DNA of 50,849 bases from Phil1 sp963643205 (GTDB lineage Bacteria; Bacillota; Clostridia; Christensenellales; CAG-138): positions 1-50,849 of the forward strand of contig CAVIJJ010000011.1 in NCBI GenBank assembly GCA_963643205.1, read 5' to 3'. Every line of letters starts with the position of its first letter. The stretch's first letter is position 1. The translations under genes and the position numbers were made by a program. The notes below the pieces were generated by a model, which had not been told where the DNA came from, ran no database searches, and saw only the letters and a list, made by a program, of their open reading frames with translations. This document shows, piece after piece, positions 7,872 through 15,716 of this stretch.

Positions 7872-9518
7872 TTGGAAAACATGACCATAGGCGGCGTGAT
7901 GCTCAAGGAGATATTCCTTGCCGGTGCTGCGTTGCTTGAGAAAAACCGGGCGTATATCGATTCGCTCAATGTGTTCCCAGTGCCTGATGGCGACACGGGA
8001 ACCAACATGTCCATGACGATGCAGAGCGCCGTCAGGGAGATTCAAAACTGCAAGGGTACTACCGTTAGCGATATCGCCGCGGCGGCGTCGCTCGGCGCAC
8101 TTAAAGGCGCCCGCGGCAACTCAGGCGTTATTCTGTCCCAGATATTAAGAGGATTCGCAAAGGCTCTTTCAGGCAAAGAGGAGATGGCTCCCGAGAATTT
8201 TGCCGCAGCATTTACTACCGGCACCGCTGCGGCATATAAAGCCGTTATGAAGCCTAAGGAAGGCACTATGCTAACCGTGGCGAGGATGATAGCGGAAGCG
8301 TTGACCCGCGAAGCGGAAGAAGGAGCAAACCTTTATAAGCTTATAGACGTTATGCTTGAAGAGGGCGAACGCGCGCTTAAACTTACACCGGAGCTTCTTC
8401 CTGTGCTTAAAGAAGCGGGCGTTGTGGACTCCGGCGGTAAGGGCCTGCTTACGATACTCCGCGGATTTAAGATGGTAGTGGACGGCGAAGAGATTGACGA
8501 ATATGTTCTCGCCGGGCAGGAGCAGACGACCGCGGAAGCAAACAACGGTGAGGAAGGCGCGGATCTTGAAGCGCTTGATGATATAGAGTTCGGCTATTGC
8601 ACGGAATTTTTCATAATACATCTTGAAGAGTCGTTCTCTGAGGCAGAGCTTGATAAGTTCCGCGAAAAGCTTATGAAGATAGGCGATTCCGTCGTTGTTG
8701 CTTATGATACCGATTTTGTTAAGGTTCATGTTCACTCGAATTGCCCCGGCAAGATACTTCAGCTTGCTCTGAGGCTTGGCGAGGTGGATCGCGTGAAGAT
8801 AGAAAACATGCGCGAGCAAAATCGTGAGCTGCTTGCTAACATGAAGAAGAACGAGAAAGAAAACGCCATAGTCGCCGTAAGCATAAGCGATGGCATAGAC
8901 GAGGTTTATAAGGCCGTAGGCGTGAACAATCTTATCTCCGGCGGGCAGACGATGAATCCGAGCACAGACAGTATAGTAAAGGCTATCCGTCGTGCCAACG
9001 CGCGGAATGTATTTGTTCTGCCTAACAATTCAAACATTATAATGGCCGCTCAGCAGGCCGCGGCTTTAACGGACCGAAACGTTATAGTAATCCCGACTAA
9101 AACCATGATGCAGGGATTAAGCGCCGCGCTTGCGTACAGCGATGATGTTGACGTTAAAACAAATACCGAGCGCATAAATGCCGCCATAAAGCAGGTACTT
9201 TCCGGCTCCGTTACCTACGCCGTGCGTGATACTCAGGTAAACGGGGAGAAAATATCTCAGGGAGACATAATCGGCCTTCTGGACAACTCCATAACTAAGG
9301 TTGGTACGGAAGTAGGCACTGTCGCGGCGGACCTTCTTTGCGAAATGATTGAAAAGAAGGGCGAAGACTGCATAGCCGCCATATTCTATGGCGAGGACGC
9401 TGATGAAGAGAGTGCTCAGGCTGTTGCGGATGCCGTAAACGAAAAGTACCCGGATGCCGAAATAACCGTACAGTATGGCGGCCAGCCGCTTTACTACTAT
9501 TATTTCTCTGTGGAATAA
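7872..9518 (+). CDS. fakA: DAK2-domain fatty acid kinase subunit FakA-like protein
   Basis: Product of 548 aa. The N-terminal DAK2 (dihydroxyacetone-kinase L-type) domain binds ATP and shows FPVPDGDTGTNMSMTM (about residues 34-50) and LKGARGNSGVILSQILRGF (about 80-98). A middle domain and a FakA C-terminal domain follow. In studied Firmicutes FakA phosphorylates fatty acids carried by FakB, supplying acyl-phosphate for phospholipid synthesis; no fakB is in this window. The start is TTG at 7872, with GGAGGAG 6 bases upstream. The stop is followed one base later by the recG start, so translation is probably coupled. Confidence 0.93.
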   Translation: MENMTIGGVMLKEIFLAGAALLEKNRAYIDSLNVFPVPDGDTGTNMSMTMQSAVREIQNCKGTTVSDIAAAASLGALKGARGNSGVILSQILRGFAKALSGKEEMAPENFAAAFTTGTAAAYKAVMKPKEGTMLTVARMIAEALTREAEEGANLYKLIDVMLEEGERALKLTPELLPVLKEAGVVDSGGKGLLTILRGFKMVVDGEEIDEYVLAGQEQTTAEANNGEEGADLEALDDIEFGYCTEFFIIHLEESFSEAELDKFREKLMKIGDSVVVAYDTDFVKVHVHSNCPGKILQLALRLGEVDRVKIENMREQNRELLANMKKNEKENAIVAVSISDGIDEVYKAVGVNNLISGGQTMNPSTDSIVKAIRRANARNVFVLPNNSNIIMAAQQAAALTDRNVIVIPTKTMMQGLSAALAYSDDVDVKTNTERINAAIKQVLSGSVTYAVRDTQVNGEKISQGDIIGLLDNSITKVGTEVGTVAADLLCEMIEKKGEDCIAAIFYGEDADEESAQAVADAVNEKYPDAEITVQYGGQPLYYYYFSVE

Positions 9519-9519
9519 A

Positions 9520-11526
9520 ATGGCAGCCGCTCCTATAACGAGCATAAAGGGAATAGGACCCCGCCGAGCCGAGGCTTTCGGCAGGCTGGGTCTTTTTTCA
9601 GTTGAGGACGTTCTTAAATTTTTACCCAGAAAGTATATTGACTATACAAAGAGTATATATATGCGCGAGGCTGAGCAGGGAGCTTTGTGCGCCATTGAGA
9701 CTACTGTTACGGAGCAACCCAAAACCGTGCGAATTCGCGGAGGCCTTACGATTACGACTGCCGCTGCGACGGATGGCATAAGCAAGTTCAGGCTGTGTTG
9801 GTACAATCAGCCGTATATGTCTTCAAAACCTGAGGCCGGCAAAACATACTTCGCGTGCGGCCGCGTTGATAAAAAGCGCGGGCTGAAGCTGATGAACCCT
9901 CAGCTTTATAGTGAATTGCCGGGCATAGTGCCCATGTATTCACTTGCGGCGGGACTAACGCAAAAAATTGTGCGGGATGCGGCTAACGGAGCCCTGGAGC
10001 TATGCAAAGGCAAAATATGCGAAACTCTTCCCGAAAATCTTCTTAAAGAGTATTCACTTATGCCGCTTGAAGAAGCCCTTTTTGCCGTGCATAATCCAGG
10101 GGATTTTAACACGCTCGATCGCGCTCGGGAGCGTATGGCTTTTGAAGATATGCTTATGTATGCTCTTATGCTTGCCGTATTGCGGCAGAGGCGCGAGCAG
10201 GGCGGTGGCATAGCGTTTGACGTGTTCGGTAAAATTGACGAGTTTCAAAAAATGCTGCCGTTTAAGCTGACAAACGCCCAGCTCAACGCCATGTCTGATA
10301 TATCCGATGATATGTCGAAAAACGCGCAAATGAACAGATTGGTTCAGGGAGATGTCGGCAGCGGAAAAACCGCCTGCGCCTTATTTGCCATGTTCGTTGC
10401 ATTATCAAACGGATATAGCGCCGCGCTTATGGCTCCAACGGAAATACTTGCGGATCAGCATTACGGCAAACTTAAAAGCATATTTGGTGACAGGGCTGTA
10501 TTGCTCAAAGGCGGGATGAAGAAAAAAGAGCGCGATGAGGTTGCGGAGCGCCTAAAAAGCGGTGAAGCTTTGGCAATAACCGGTACTCACGCGATAATAG
10601 GCGGCGGTGTGGAAATAGCCAATCTGGGTCTTGTTATAGCTGATGAACAGCACCGTTTTGGCGTAAAGCAGCGCGCCGCGATAAGCGCGAAGGGCGCATC
10701 GCCGGATACACTTATAATGAGCGCAACTCCGATACCACGTACGCTGTCACTGCTTATGTACGGAGATCTTGAGCTCAGCGTAATAGACGAATTGCCTCCG
10801 GGCAGGAAACCTATAAAAACCATGCTTGTTCCGCAAAGAAAGCGGGATGATATGTACCGGTTTATAGAAGCGCGATTAAATGAAGGAGCGCAATGCTACG
10901 CGGTGTGCCCGCTTGTAGAGGAAAGCGAGGCGCTTGAGGGTGTATTGAGCGCGGTTTCATTATATAAGGAACTCAGCAAAAAACTTAATGTAAGCATAGA
11001 ACTTATGCACGGCCGCTTAAGCGCGGCGGAAAAACAGGCGAGAGCCGAGCGCTTTGCATCGGGCAAAACTCAGCTGCTTGTATCCACAACCGTAATAGAG
11101 GTTGGGGTTGATGTACCCAATGCCGCAATTATGGTAATAGAAAACGCGGACAGATTCGGATTGGCCCAGCTGCATCAGCTGCGCGGCAGAGTGGGGCGCG
11201 GCAGCAGGGAATCATATTGCTTTTTGCTGAGTGAAGCGGAGTCTTCATCGGCTCAGGAAAGATTGAACGTGCTTTGCGGCACAACCGACGGCTTCAAAAT
11301 AGCGGAGTACGATCTTGAAATGCGCGGTCCCGGGGAATTGCTCGGCGCCAGGCAACATGGGGATTACGGCCTTAGTGCCGCTGCGTTTGCGGGAAACATG
11401 AAGGCTTTTAACATGGCAAAGGATGCCGCGGAAAAGCTTATCTCATCGGCGGATATGAATAATCCGCTTATCATGCGCGCAATAACCGCGGCCGACGAGA
11501 AAACAAAAAATATAGCGCAGAATTAG
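9520..11526 (+). CDS. recG: ATP-dependent DNA helicase RecG
   Basis: Branch-migrating helicase that remodels stalled replication forks and Holliday junctions. The 668 aa product has the N-terminal wedge/OB domain (starting ITSIKGIGPRRAEAFGRLG), Walker A GDVGSGKT at 277-284, the DEQHRFG motif near 375, the motif III region SATPIPRTLSL and a C-terminal helicase domain with QLRGRVGRG. The ATG at 9520, one base after the fakA stop, is preferred over an in-frame ATG at 9475 inside fakA because homologues begin at this point. Confidence 0.96.
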   Translation: MAAAPITSIKGIGPRRAEAFGRLGLFSVEDVLKFLPRKYIDYTKSIYMREAEQGALCAIETTVTEQPKTVRIRGGLTITTAAATDGISKFRLCWYNQPYMSSKPEAGKTYFACGRVDKKRGLKLMNPQLYSELPGIVPMYSLAAGLTQKIVRDAANGALELCKGKICETLPENLLKEYSLMPLEEALFAVHNPGDFNTLDRARERMAFEDMLMYALMLAVLRQRREQGGGIAFDVFGKIDEFQKMLPFKLTNAQLNAMSDISDDMSKNAQMNRLVQGDVGSGKTACALFAMFVALSNGYSAALMAPTEILADQHYGKLKSIFGDRAVLLKGGMKKKERDEVAERLKSGEALAITGTHAIIGGGVEIANLGLVIADEQHRFGVKQRAAISAKGASPDTLIMSATPIPRTLSLLMYGDLELSVIDELPPGRKPIKTMLVPQRKRDDMYRFIEARLNEGAQCYAVCPLVEESEALEGVLSAVSLYKELSKKLNVSIELMHGRLSAAEKQARAERFASGKTQLLVSTTVIEVGVDVPNAAIMVIENADRFGLAQLHQLRGRVGRGSRESYCFLLSEAESSSAQERLNVLCGTTDGFKIAEYDLEMRGPGELLGARQHGDYGLSAAAFAGNMKAFNMAKDAAEKLISSADMNNPLIMRAITAADEKTKNIAQN

Positions 11527-11551
11527 CACCAAGAAATACTAACTTTTGGTG
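11527..11551 (+). terminator. Hairpin after recG, possible weak terminator
   Basis: CACCAA (11527-11532) pairs with TTGGTG (11546-11551) just after the recG stop. The stem is short and is not followed by a T-run, so its function is doubtful. Confidence 0.3.
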
Positions 11552-11559
11552 TGTACTTA

Positions 11560-11587
11560 TTGACAAAGTAATGGTAATATATAAAAT
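11560..11587 (+). promoter_or_regulatory. Promoter of the D-glutamate cyclase-like gene
   Basis: Consensus TTGACA (11560-11565), 16 bp spacer, TAAAAT (11582-11587). It lies 30 bases before the gene and may also drive guaB and the acetyltransferase gene. Confidence 0.75.
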
Positions 11588-11617
11588 GTTGAATCATACA
11601 TAATATGAGGTTATATG

Positions 11618-12481
11618 ATGGGTGGTATATATGCCCGGCTTGATGAACTGATGAGAATCGATGCCGGTGCAAGGGGCTTTAGCGCGAACGTGGGCAAGGC
11701 TGATACGGATGCTCTTGAACAGGCGTTTGCGGAGGCGAAGAATGTGCTTGTAATAACCGGTTTTCCGGTGGAAGCGGACGACGGGCATATTTGTTGCGAA
11801 ACCGACGGGCCGATTGGAGCGGCGCACATTGCGCGCGCTTTTTGCGATACCGGCAAAAAAGTTTATATAGCAACAGACAGACTATGCTATCCTCAGCTTG
11901 CGGCGGCCGCAGGGCTGCGCGCACCGAAAGCGGAACTTGTAATGCTGCATGGTACGGCCGATGAGCTTTTAAGCCACGATATAGATACCGTTATATCCAT
12001 AGAACGCCCGGGAAAGGCGGAGGATGGTCATTACCGTACGGCCAAGGGGCGAATAATAGACTGCTGGCTGAGCGCTGATACGGACGTTATATTTGCCAAA
12101 CTCCATAGACTTGGCGCGAAAACAATTGCCATAGGAGACGGCGGCAATGAGCTTGGCACCGGAAAGTTTAGCGCGATTACAAAAAAACTTGTTGAACACG
12201 GTGAGTATATAGCGGCTGTTCAGCAGGCTGATATAACGCTTGCCTCAGGTGTATCAAATTGGTGGGGCTGGGGCTTTGCGGCTATGGCTTCGATTTATCT
12301 TAATAAAAATGTTTTGCCTGATGAGAGTACGGAAAGAAATGTGCTAAAAGCCATTTTAGAAGCCGGTGCCGTGGATGGCATAACAAAGCGCAGCGAGGAA
12401 AGCATTGACAATATAGCTATTGACGAGCATATATGCTTGCTTTCAAAGGTTCGCAGCCTTGTTGCGGAACAGATTAAGTAG
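11618..12481 (+). CDS. D-glutamate cyclase-type protein (DUF4392 family)
   Basis: Product of 287 aa. It matches the DUF4392/D-glutamate cyclase C-terminal-like family: GFPVEADDGHICCETDGPIG (about 45-65), SIERPGKAEDGHYRTAKG, IGDGGNELGTGKF and GVSNWWGWGFAAM. The characterised relatives turn D-glutamate into 5-oxo-D-proline; whether this protein does so is an inference. The family is a single domain here rather than fused to other domains. The second of two adjacent ATGs (11618) is chosen because GAGG lies 7 bases upstream; the first (11615) is only 4 bases away. guaB starts 39 bases downstream. Confidence 0.85.
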   Translation: MGGIYARLDELMRIDAGARGFSANVGKADTDALEQAFAEAKNVLVITGFPVEADDGHICCETDGPIGAAHIARAFCDTGKKVYIATDRLCYPQLAAAAGLRAPKAELVMLHGTADELLSHDIDTVISIERPGKAEDGHYRTAKGRIIDCWLSADTDVIFAKLHRLGAKTIAIGDGGNELGTGKFSAITKKLVEHGEYIAAVQQADITLASGVSNWWGWGFAAMASIYLNKNVLPDESTERNVLKAILEAGAVDGITKRSEESIDNIAIDEHICLLSKVRSLVAEQIK

Positions 12482-12520
12482 TATAAAAATAAAATTTATA
12501 TAAGTCTAAAAGGAGAGAAT

Positions 12521-14035
12521 ATGGCATACTATTTTGATTCACCTTCGCATACCTTCAGTGAATACCTGTTGGTACCCGGCTATTCGAGCGCGGAGTGCAC
12601 GCCAGCGAATACGTCACTCAAAACACCTATAGTGCGCTATAAAGCCGGCGAAGAGCCTGCGCTTTCTATGAACATACCGCTTGTGAGCGCTGTAATGCAG
12701 TCCGTGTCAGGCGATAAACTGGCGATTGCGCTTGCGCGCGAAGGCGGAATTTCGTTTATATTCGTTTCTCAGCCCATAGAAGCACAGGCGGAGATGGTCA
12801 GCCGGGTTAAAAAGTATAAGGCCGGCTTTGCCATGAGCGATTCTTCAATAAGGCCCGACCAGACTATGGCCGATATAATGGCGCTTAAGGAACGCACGGG
12901 GCATTCAACCATTGCCGTAACGGATGATGGTTCCGCTACAGGTAAGCTGCTTGGTGTTGTTACCAGCAGAGATTATCGCCCAAGCCGTATGGCCGCGGAT
13001 ACCAAAATCAGCGAGTTTATGACGCCTATAGACAGGCTTATTTACGCGTATGAAGGCGTATCGCTTAAGGAAGCAAACGATATAATATGGGAACACAAGC
13101 TTAATTCACTTCCGGTAATTACAAAGGAAGGAAACATGGTCGCGTTCGTATTCAGAAAGGACTACGATGCGCATAAGGAAAACCCGATGGAGCTGCTTGA
13201 TAAGCATAAGCGCCTTGTAGTCGGTGCAGGCATAAATACGCGCGACTATGAAGAACGCGTACCTGCGCTTGTGGAGGCGGGTGCCGATATACTTTGCATA
13301 GACTCTTCGGAGGGCTTCAGCGAGTGGCAGACCAGGACACTTGACTTTATACGCGCTAAGTATGGTGATACCGTAAAGGTTGGCGCGGGAAACGTTGTTG
13401 ATCGCGAGGGCTTCCGCTTCCTTGCCGATGCGGGTGCCGACTTCGTTAAAGTAGGTATTGGCGGCGGATCTATCTGCATAACCAGGGAAACAAAGGGCAT
13501 AGGCCGCGGCCAGGCAACTGCGGTGCAGGAGGTTGCGCGCGCCCGTGACGAGTATTTCCTTGAAAAAGGAGTATATGTTCCCATTTGCGCGGACGGCGGC
13601 ATAGTTCACGATTATCATATAACGCTTGCTCTTGCGATGGGCGCCGATTTCTGTATGCTTGGCCGTTACTTTGCGCGCTGCGATGAAAGTCCTTCCGCCA
13701 AGGTTATGATAAACGGCAACTACATGAAGGAGTATTGGGGCGAGGGTTCCGCCAGGGCGCGCAACTGGCAGCGCTATTACAGCGGCGGAGAGAACAAGCT
13801 TTCATTTGAAGAAGGCGTTGATTCCTATGTTCCTTATGCCGGCAGTCTGCATAACAATGTGACTGTAACGCTCAGTAAGGTTCGTTCCACGATGTGCAAC
13901 TGCGGCGCGCTTACCATTCCGGAACTTCGCGAAAAGGCGCGGCTTACTCTTGTTTCAGCGGCCAGCATAACAGAGGGCGGTGCGCATGACGTTATGCTTA
14001 AAGACGCGAATACGTACGCCGTAAAGAGAGACTGA
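12521..14035 (+). CDS. guaB: IMP dehydrogenase, Tritrichomonas foetus-like type
   Basis: Oxidises IMP to XMP with NAD in guanine nucleotide synthesis. The 504 aa product has a split TIM barrel with two CBS domains inserted at about 105-225. The catalytic loop is GIGGGSICITRE with Cys319, and the mobile flap is ARNWQRY with Arg418 and Tyr419. Long stretches around the loop, flap and C-terminus (for example MGADFCMLGRYFAR and STMCNCGALTIPEL) match what I recall of the Tritrichomonas foetus enzyme, rather than the usual bacterial GPGSICTTR type. AAGGAGAG precedes the ATG. The acetyltransferase gene starts two bases after the stop codon. Confidence 0.95.
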   Translation: MAYYFDSPSHTFSEYLLVPGYSSAECTPANTSLKTPIVRYKAGEEPALSMNIPLVSAVMQSVSGDKLAIALAREGGISFIFVSQPIEAQAEMVSRVKKYKAGFAMSDSSIRPDQTMADIMALKERTGHSTIAVTDDGSATGKLLGVVTSRDYRPSRMAADTKISEFMTPIDRLIYAYEGVSLKEANDIIWEHKLNSLPVITKEGNMVAFVFRKDYDAHKENPMELLDKHKRLVVGAGINTRDYEERVPALVEAGADILCIDSSEGFSEWQTRTLDFIRAKYGDTVKVGAGNVVDREGFRFLADAGADFVKVGIGGGSICITRETKGIGRGQATAVQEVARARDEYFLEKGVYVPICADGGIVHDYHITLALAMGADFCMLGRYFARCDESPSAKVMINGNYMKEYWGEGSARARNWQRYYSGGENKLSFEEGVDSYVPYAGSLHNNVTVTLSKVRSTMCNCGALTIPELREKARLTLVSAASITEGGAHDVMLKDANTYAVKRD

Positions 14036-14036
14036 T

Positions 14037-14585
14037 ATGCATCCCGTGTCTACGGCTCGGCTGACCCTGCTGCCTGCCGAAGAATCTCTTGCCGGTGCGC
14101 TTTGCGACTATTTTAGGCGAAACCGCGATTTTCTTACGGAATATATGCCGGCTTGGAAAGAAAGCTTCTTTACCGAACAGGCGCAGCTTGAGTCAATACG
14201 TGCGCATATCGCTAACGCCAAAAACCGTACCGGGTACCGCTTTTATATTACCCTAAAGGATGAACCCACTAAAATTATCGGCACGATAGGGCTTAATAAT
14301 GTGGTGTGGGGGAGCTTCCTGTCATGCTTTATGGGATATATGCTTGATGAAGCGTATATAAACCGCGGCTACATGACAGAGGCTGTAAACGCGGTCGTCG
14401 ATTATGCTTTTAACGAGCTGGGCCTGCATAGAGTAGAGGCGAACATTATGCCTAAAAACGCCAGATCGCTGAGAGTTGCCGAAAAATGCGGTTTTGTGCG
14501 GGAAGGCATATCGCCCAAATATCTCTGCATAAACGGAGTTTGGGAAGACCATATACACATGGTACGACTTAACGAAAACATGTAA
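14037..14585 (+). CDS. GNAT family acetyltransferase, RimJ/RimL-like
   Basis: Product of 182 aa with the RimJ/RimL-type GNAT fold. It begins with STARLTLLPAEESLA; the acetyl-CoA-binding core is IGTIGLNNVVWG, then YMLDEAYINRGYMTEAV, and motif B is LGLHRVEANIMPKNARSLRVAEKCGFVREG shortened by normal family variation. Such enzymes acetylate protein N-termini (ribosomal proteins in the case of RimJ) or small amines; the substrate here is unknown. The start at 14037 lies inside TGATATG at the guaB stop, implying coupled translation. Confidence 0.88.
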   Translation: MHPVSTARLTLLPAEESLAGALCDYFRRNRDFLTEYMPAWKESFFTEQAQLESIRAHIANAKNRTGYRFYITLKDEPTKIIGTIGLNNVVWGSFLSCFMGYMLDEAYINRGYMTEAVNAVVDYAFNELGLHRVEANIMPKNARSLRVAEKCGFVREGISPKYLCINGVWEDHIHMVRLNENM

Positions 14586-14615
14586 AAGTCGTACTTATAG
14601 AAACGTTTTTATCGT

Positions 14616-14640
14616 GCAGGCGGCAGTTAATGCTGTCTGC
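14616..14640 (+). terminator. Hairpin after the acetyltransferase gene
   Basis: GCAGGCGGCAG and GCTGTCTGC form an imperfect stem with a TTAAT loop, followed by CTTTGTTG. Probable first terminator of the plus-strand operon. Confidence 0.5.
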
Positions 14641-14655
14641 CTTTGTTGTATACCA

Positions 14656-14682
14656 AAAGCCCCGTCACTATGGCGGGGCTTT
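14656..14682. terminator. Bidirectional terminator between convergent operons
   Basis: AAAGCCCCG (14656-14664) pairs with CGGGGCTTT (14674-14682). The A and T flanks let it serve both the guaB side (plus) and the GIY-YIG side (minus). Confidence 0.85.
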
Positions 14683-14733
14683 ATTACAGTTTATGGCAAA
14701 TATTTTTTCAAATTTATTTTACGGCTATCCGGC

Positions 14734-14988
14734 TTAAACTTCGTGAGAAAGAGTTATAAGCTTCTCTTTTTCCGCGTGAGACAGCCGCTTCAAAGCAGCC
14801 TCCCGTTTGAGCGCACTGCTTTTATCGGCATATTCTTCTACGTATACCAACTTCACCGGCAGACGACTGCGCGTATACTTTGCGCCTTTTGCGGAATTGT
14901 GCGTCTTTTCGCGGGCAACCGGGTCGGTGGTATAGCCGCAGTAAAGCGAATTGTCGGCGCAGCGAAGGATATAGGCAAAGTAACTCAA
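14734..14988 (-). CDS. GIY-YIG nuclease superfamily protein (UPF0213/YhbQ-like)
   Basis: Small 84 aa protein consisting of one GIY-YIG domain: YFAYILRCADNSLYCGYT at the start (the GIY-YIG signature appears here as YIL and YCGY), then a middle GAKYTRSRLPVKLVYVEE and the conserved ALKREAALKRLS. The family has nuclease-like folds, and some members act on DNA; the role of this short form is not settled. The TTG start (14986-14988) overlaps the TGA of the LUD gene (TTGA), with GAGGAG 9 bases upstream, so the two are translationally coupled. Confidence 0.9.
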   Translation of the reverse strand: MSYFAYILRCADNSLYCGYTTDPVAREKTHNSAKGAKYTRSRLPVKLVYVEEYADKSSALKREAALKRLSHAEKEKLITLSHEV

Positions 14989-15605
14989 TAGCCGAGCTCC
15001 TCATCTATAAGAACCAGATGGAATTCCTTTATGGCTCTGGTCGGGTATTCAATAATGGTTGTAACGCGGCACATACGCTGATCGTTGTCACAGTTGGCGC
15101 ACTGGCCTGTTATGCCGCAGGGGAGCTTTTCGAATTTATGCCTTCTGGCGTTAGGCGGGCAGGCATCACGCTTTATTCTGGCTATGCCGTCGTCAAGGCC
15201 TCCGTCAACATATTTGTTTTTTCCTATGAAAAGCATAACCTTATTCGGCCCTATCAGCATGGAAGCTACGCGGTTGCCCGTGCCGTCTATGTTTATAAGC
15301 CTGCCGTCGCTAAGAAGCGCGTTTGTGGACGCAAGGTACCAGTCGGCAGCTCCCGCATCGGCACGCGCCTGATTCTTATCGGCGGCAAACCAGTGCGAAT
15401 ACACCTTGTGGCCGCGCGCGTCAAGCTGATTGTAAAGATCAAGCTGCCTTTGAACGGTAAAAGATCCGCCAAAGCCTACGGATTCACCATCTTTAATAAG
15501 GGAAAAGGCCAATTCCTGCGCTTCAGCCGCATCCTTAACGGAATGCACTATAAAACCGCGTTTAGTAAGAGTTTTTTCCAAAGCTTCATAATTCTCGCAA
15601 AACAT
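14985..15605 (-). CDS. LUD-domain (LutC/YkgG-like, DUF162) protein
   Basis: Product of 206 aa. It shows the LUD fold signature GESVGFGGSFTV, a central DWYLASTNALLSDGRLINID and GTGNRVASMLIGPNKVMLFI. The C-terminal region carries spaced cysteines (DACPP, PCGITGQCANCD, RMC) as seen in a common anaerobe subgroup of the family. LutC is linked to L-lactate oxidation, but no lutA or lutB is nearby and this subgroup has no established function. AGGAGGT lies 7 bases before the ATG. It heads a two-gene operon with the GIY-YIG gene. Confidence 0.9.
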   Translation of the reverse strand: MFCENYEALEKTLTKRGFIVHSVKDAAEAQELAFSLIKDGESVGFGGSFTVQRQLDLYNQLDARGHKVYSHWFAADKNQARADAGAADWYLASTNALLSDGRLINIDGTGNRVASMLIGPNKVMLFIGKNKYVDGGLDDGIARIKRDACPPNARRHKFEKLPCGITGQCANCDNDQRMCRVTTIIEYPTRAIKEFHLVLIDEELGY

Positions 15606-15635
15606 GATGGGACCTCCTGATAAACTTGTTAATTG

Positions 15636-15664
15636 ATAATATCATATTCGCGGTGCACTTGCAA
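15636..15664 (-). promoter_or_regulatory. Promoter of the LUD-domain operon
   Basis: Minus-strand TTGCAA (15659-15664), 17 bp spacer, TATTAT (15636-15641). The same TTGCAA is its own reverse complement and also fits as -35 of the lepA promoter. Confidence 0.65.
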
Positions 15665-15687
15665 TTTAATTGTTTATAAAGTATTAT
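15659..15687 (+). promoter_or_regulatory. lepA promoter sharing its -35 box with the divergent LUD operon
   Basis: TTGCAA (15659-15664), 17 bp spacer, TATTAT (15682-15687), 30 bases before the lepA start. Confidence 0.6.
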
Positions 15688-15716
15688 TTTACAAGATAAT
15701 GCTTGGAGGAATGTGC

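Noticed and set aside
12482..12520. Purine riboswitch ahead of guaB
   Set aside because: Only 39 bases separate the genes, too short for any known purine riboswitch.
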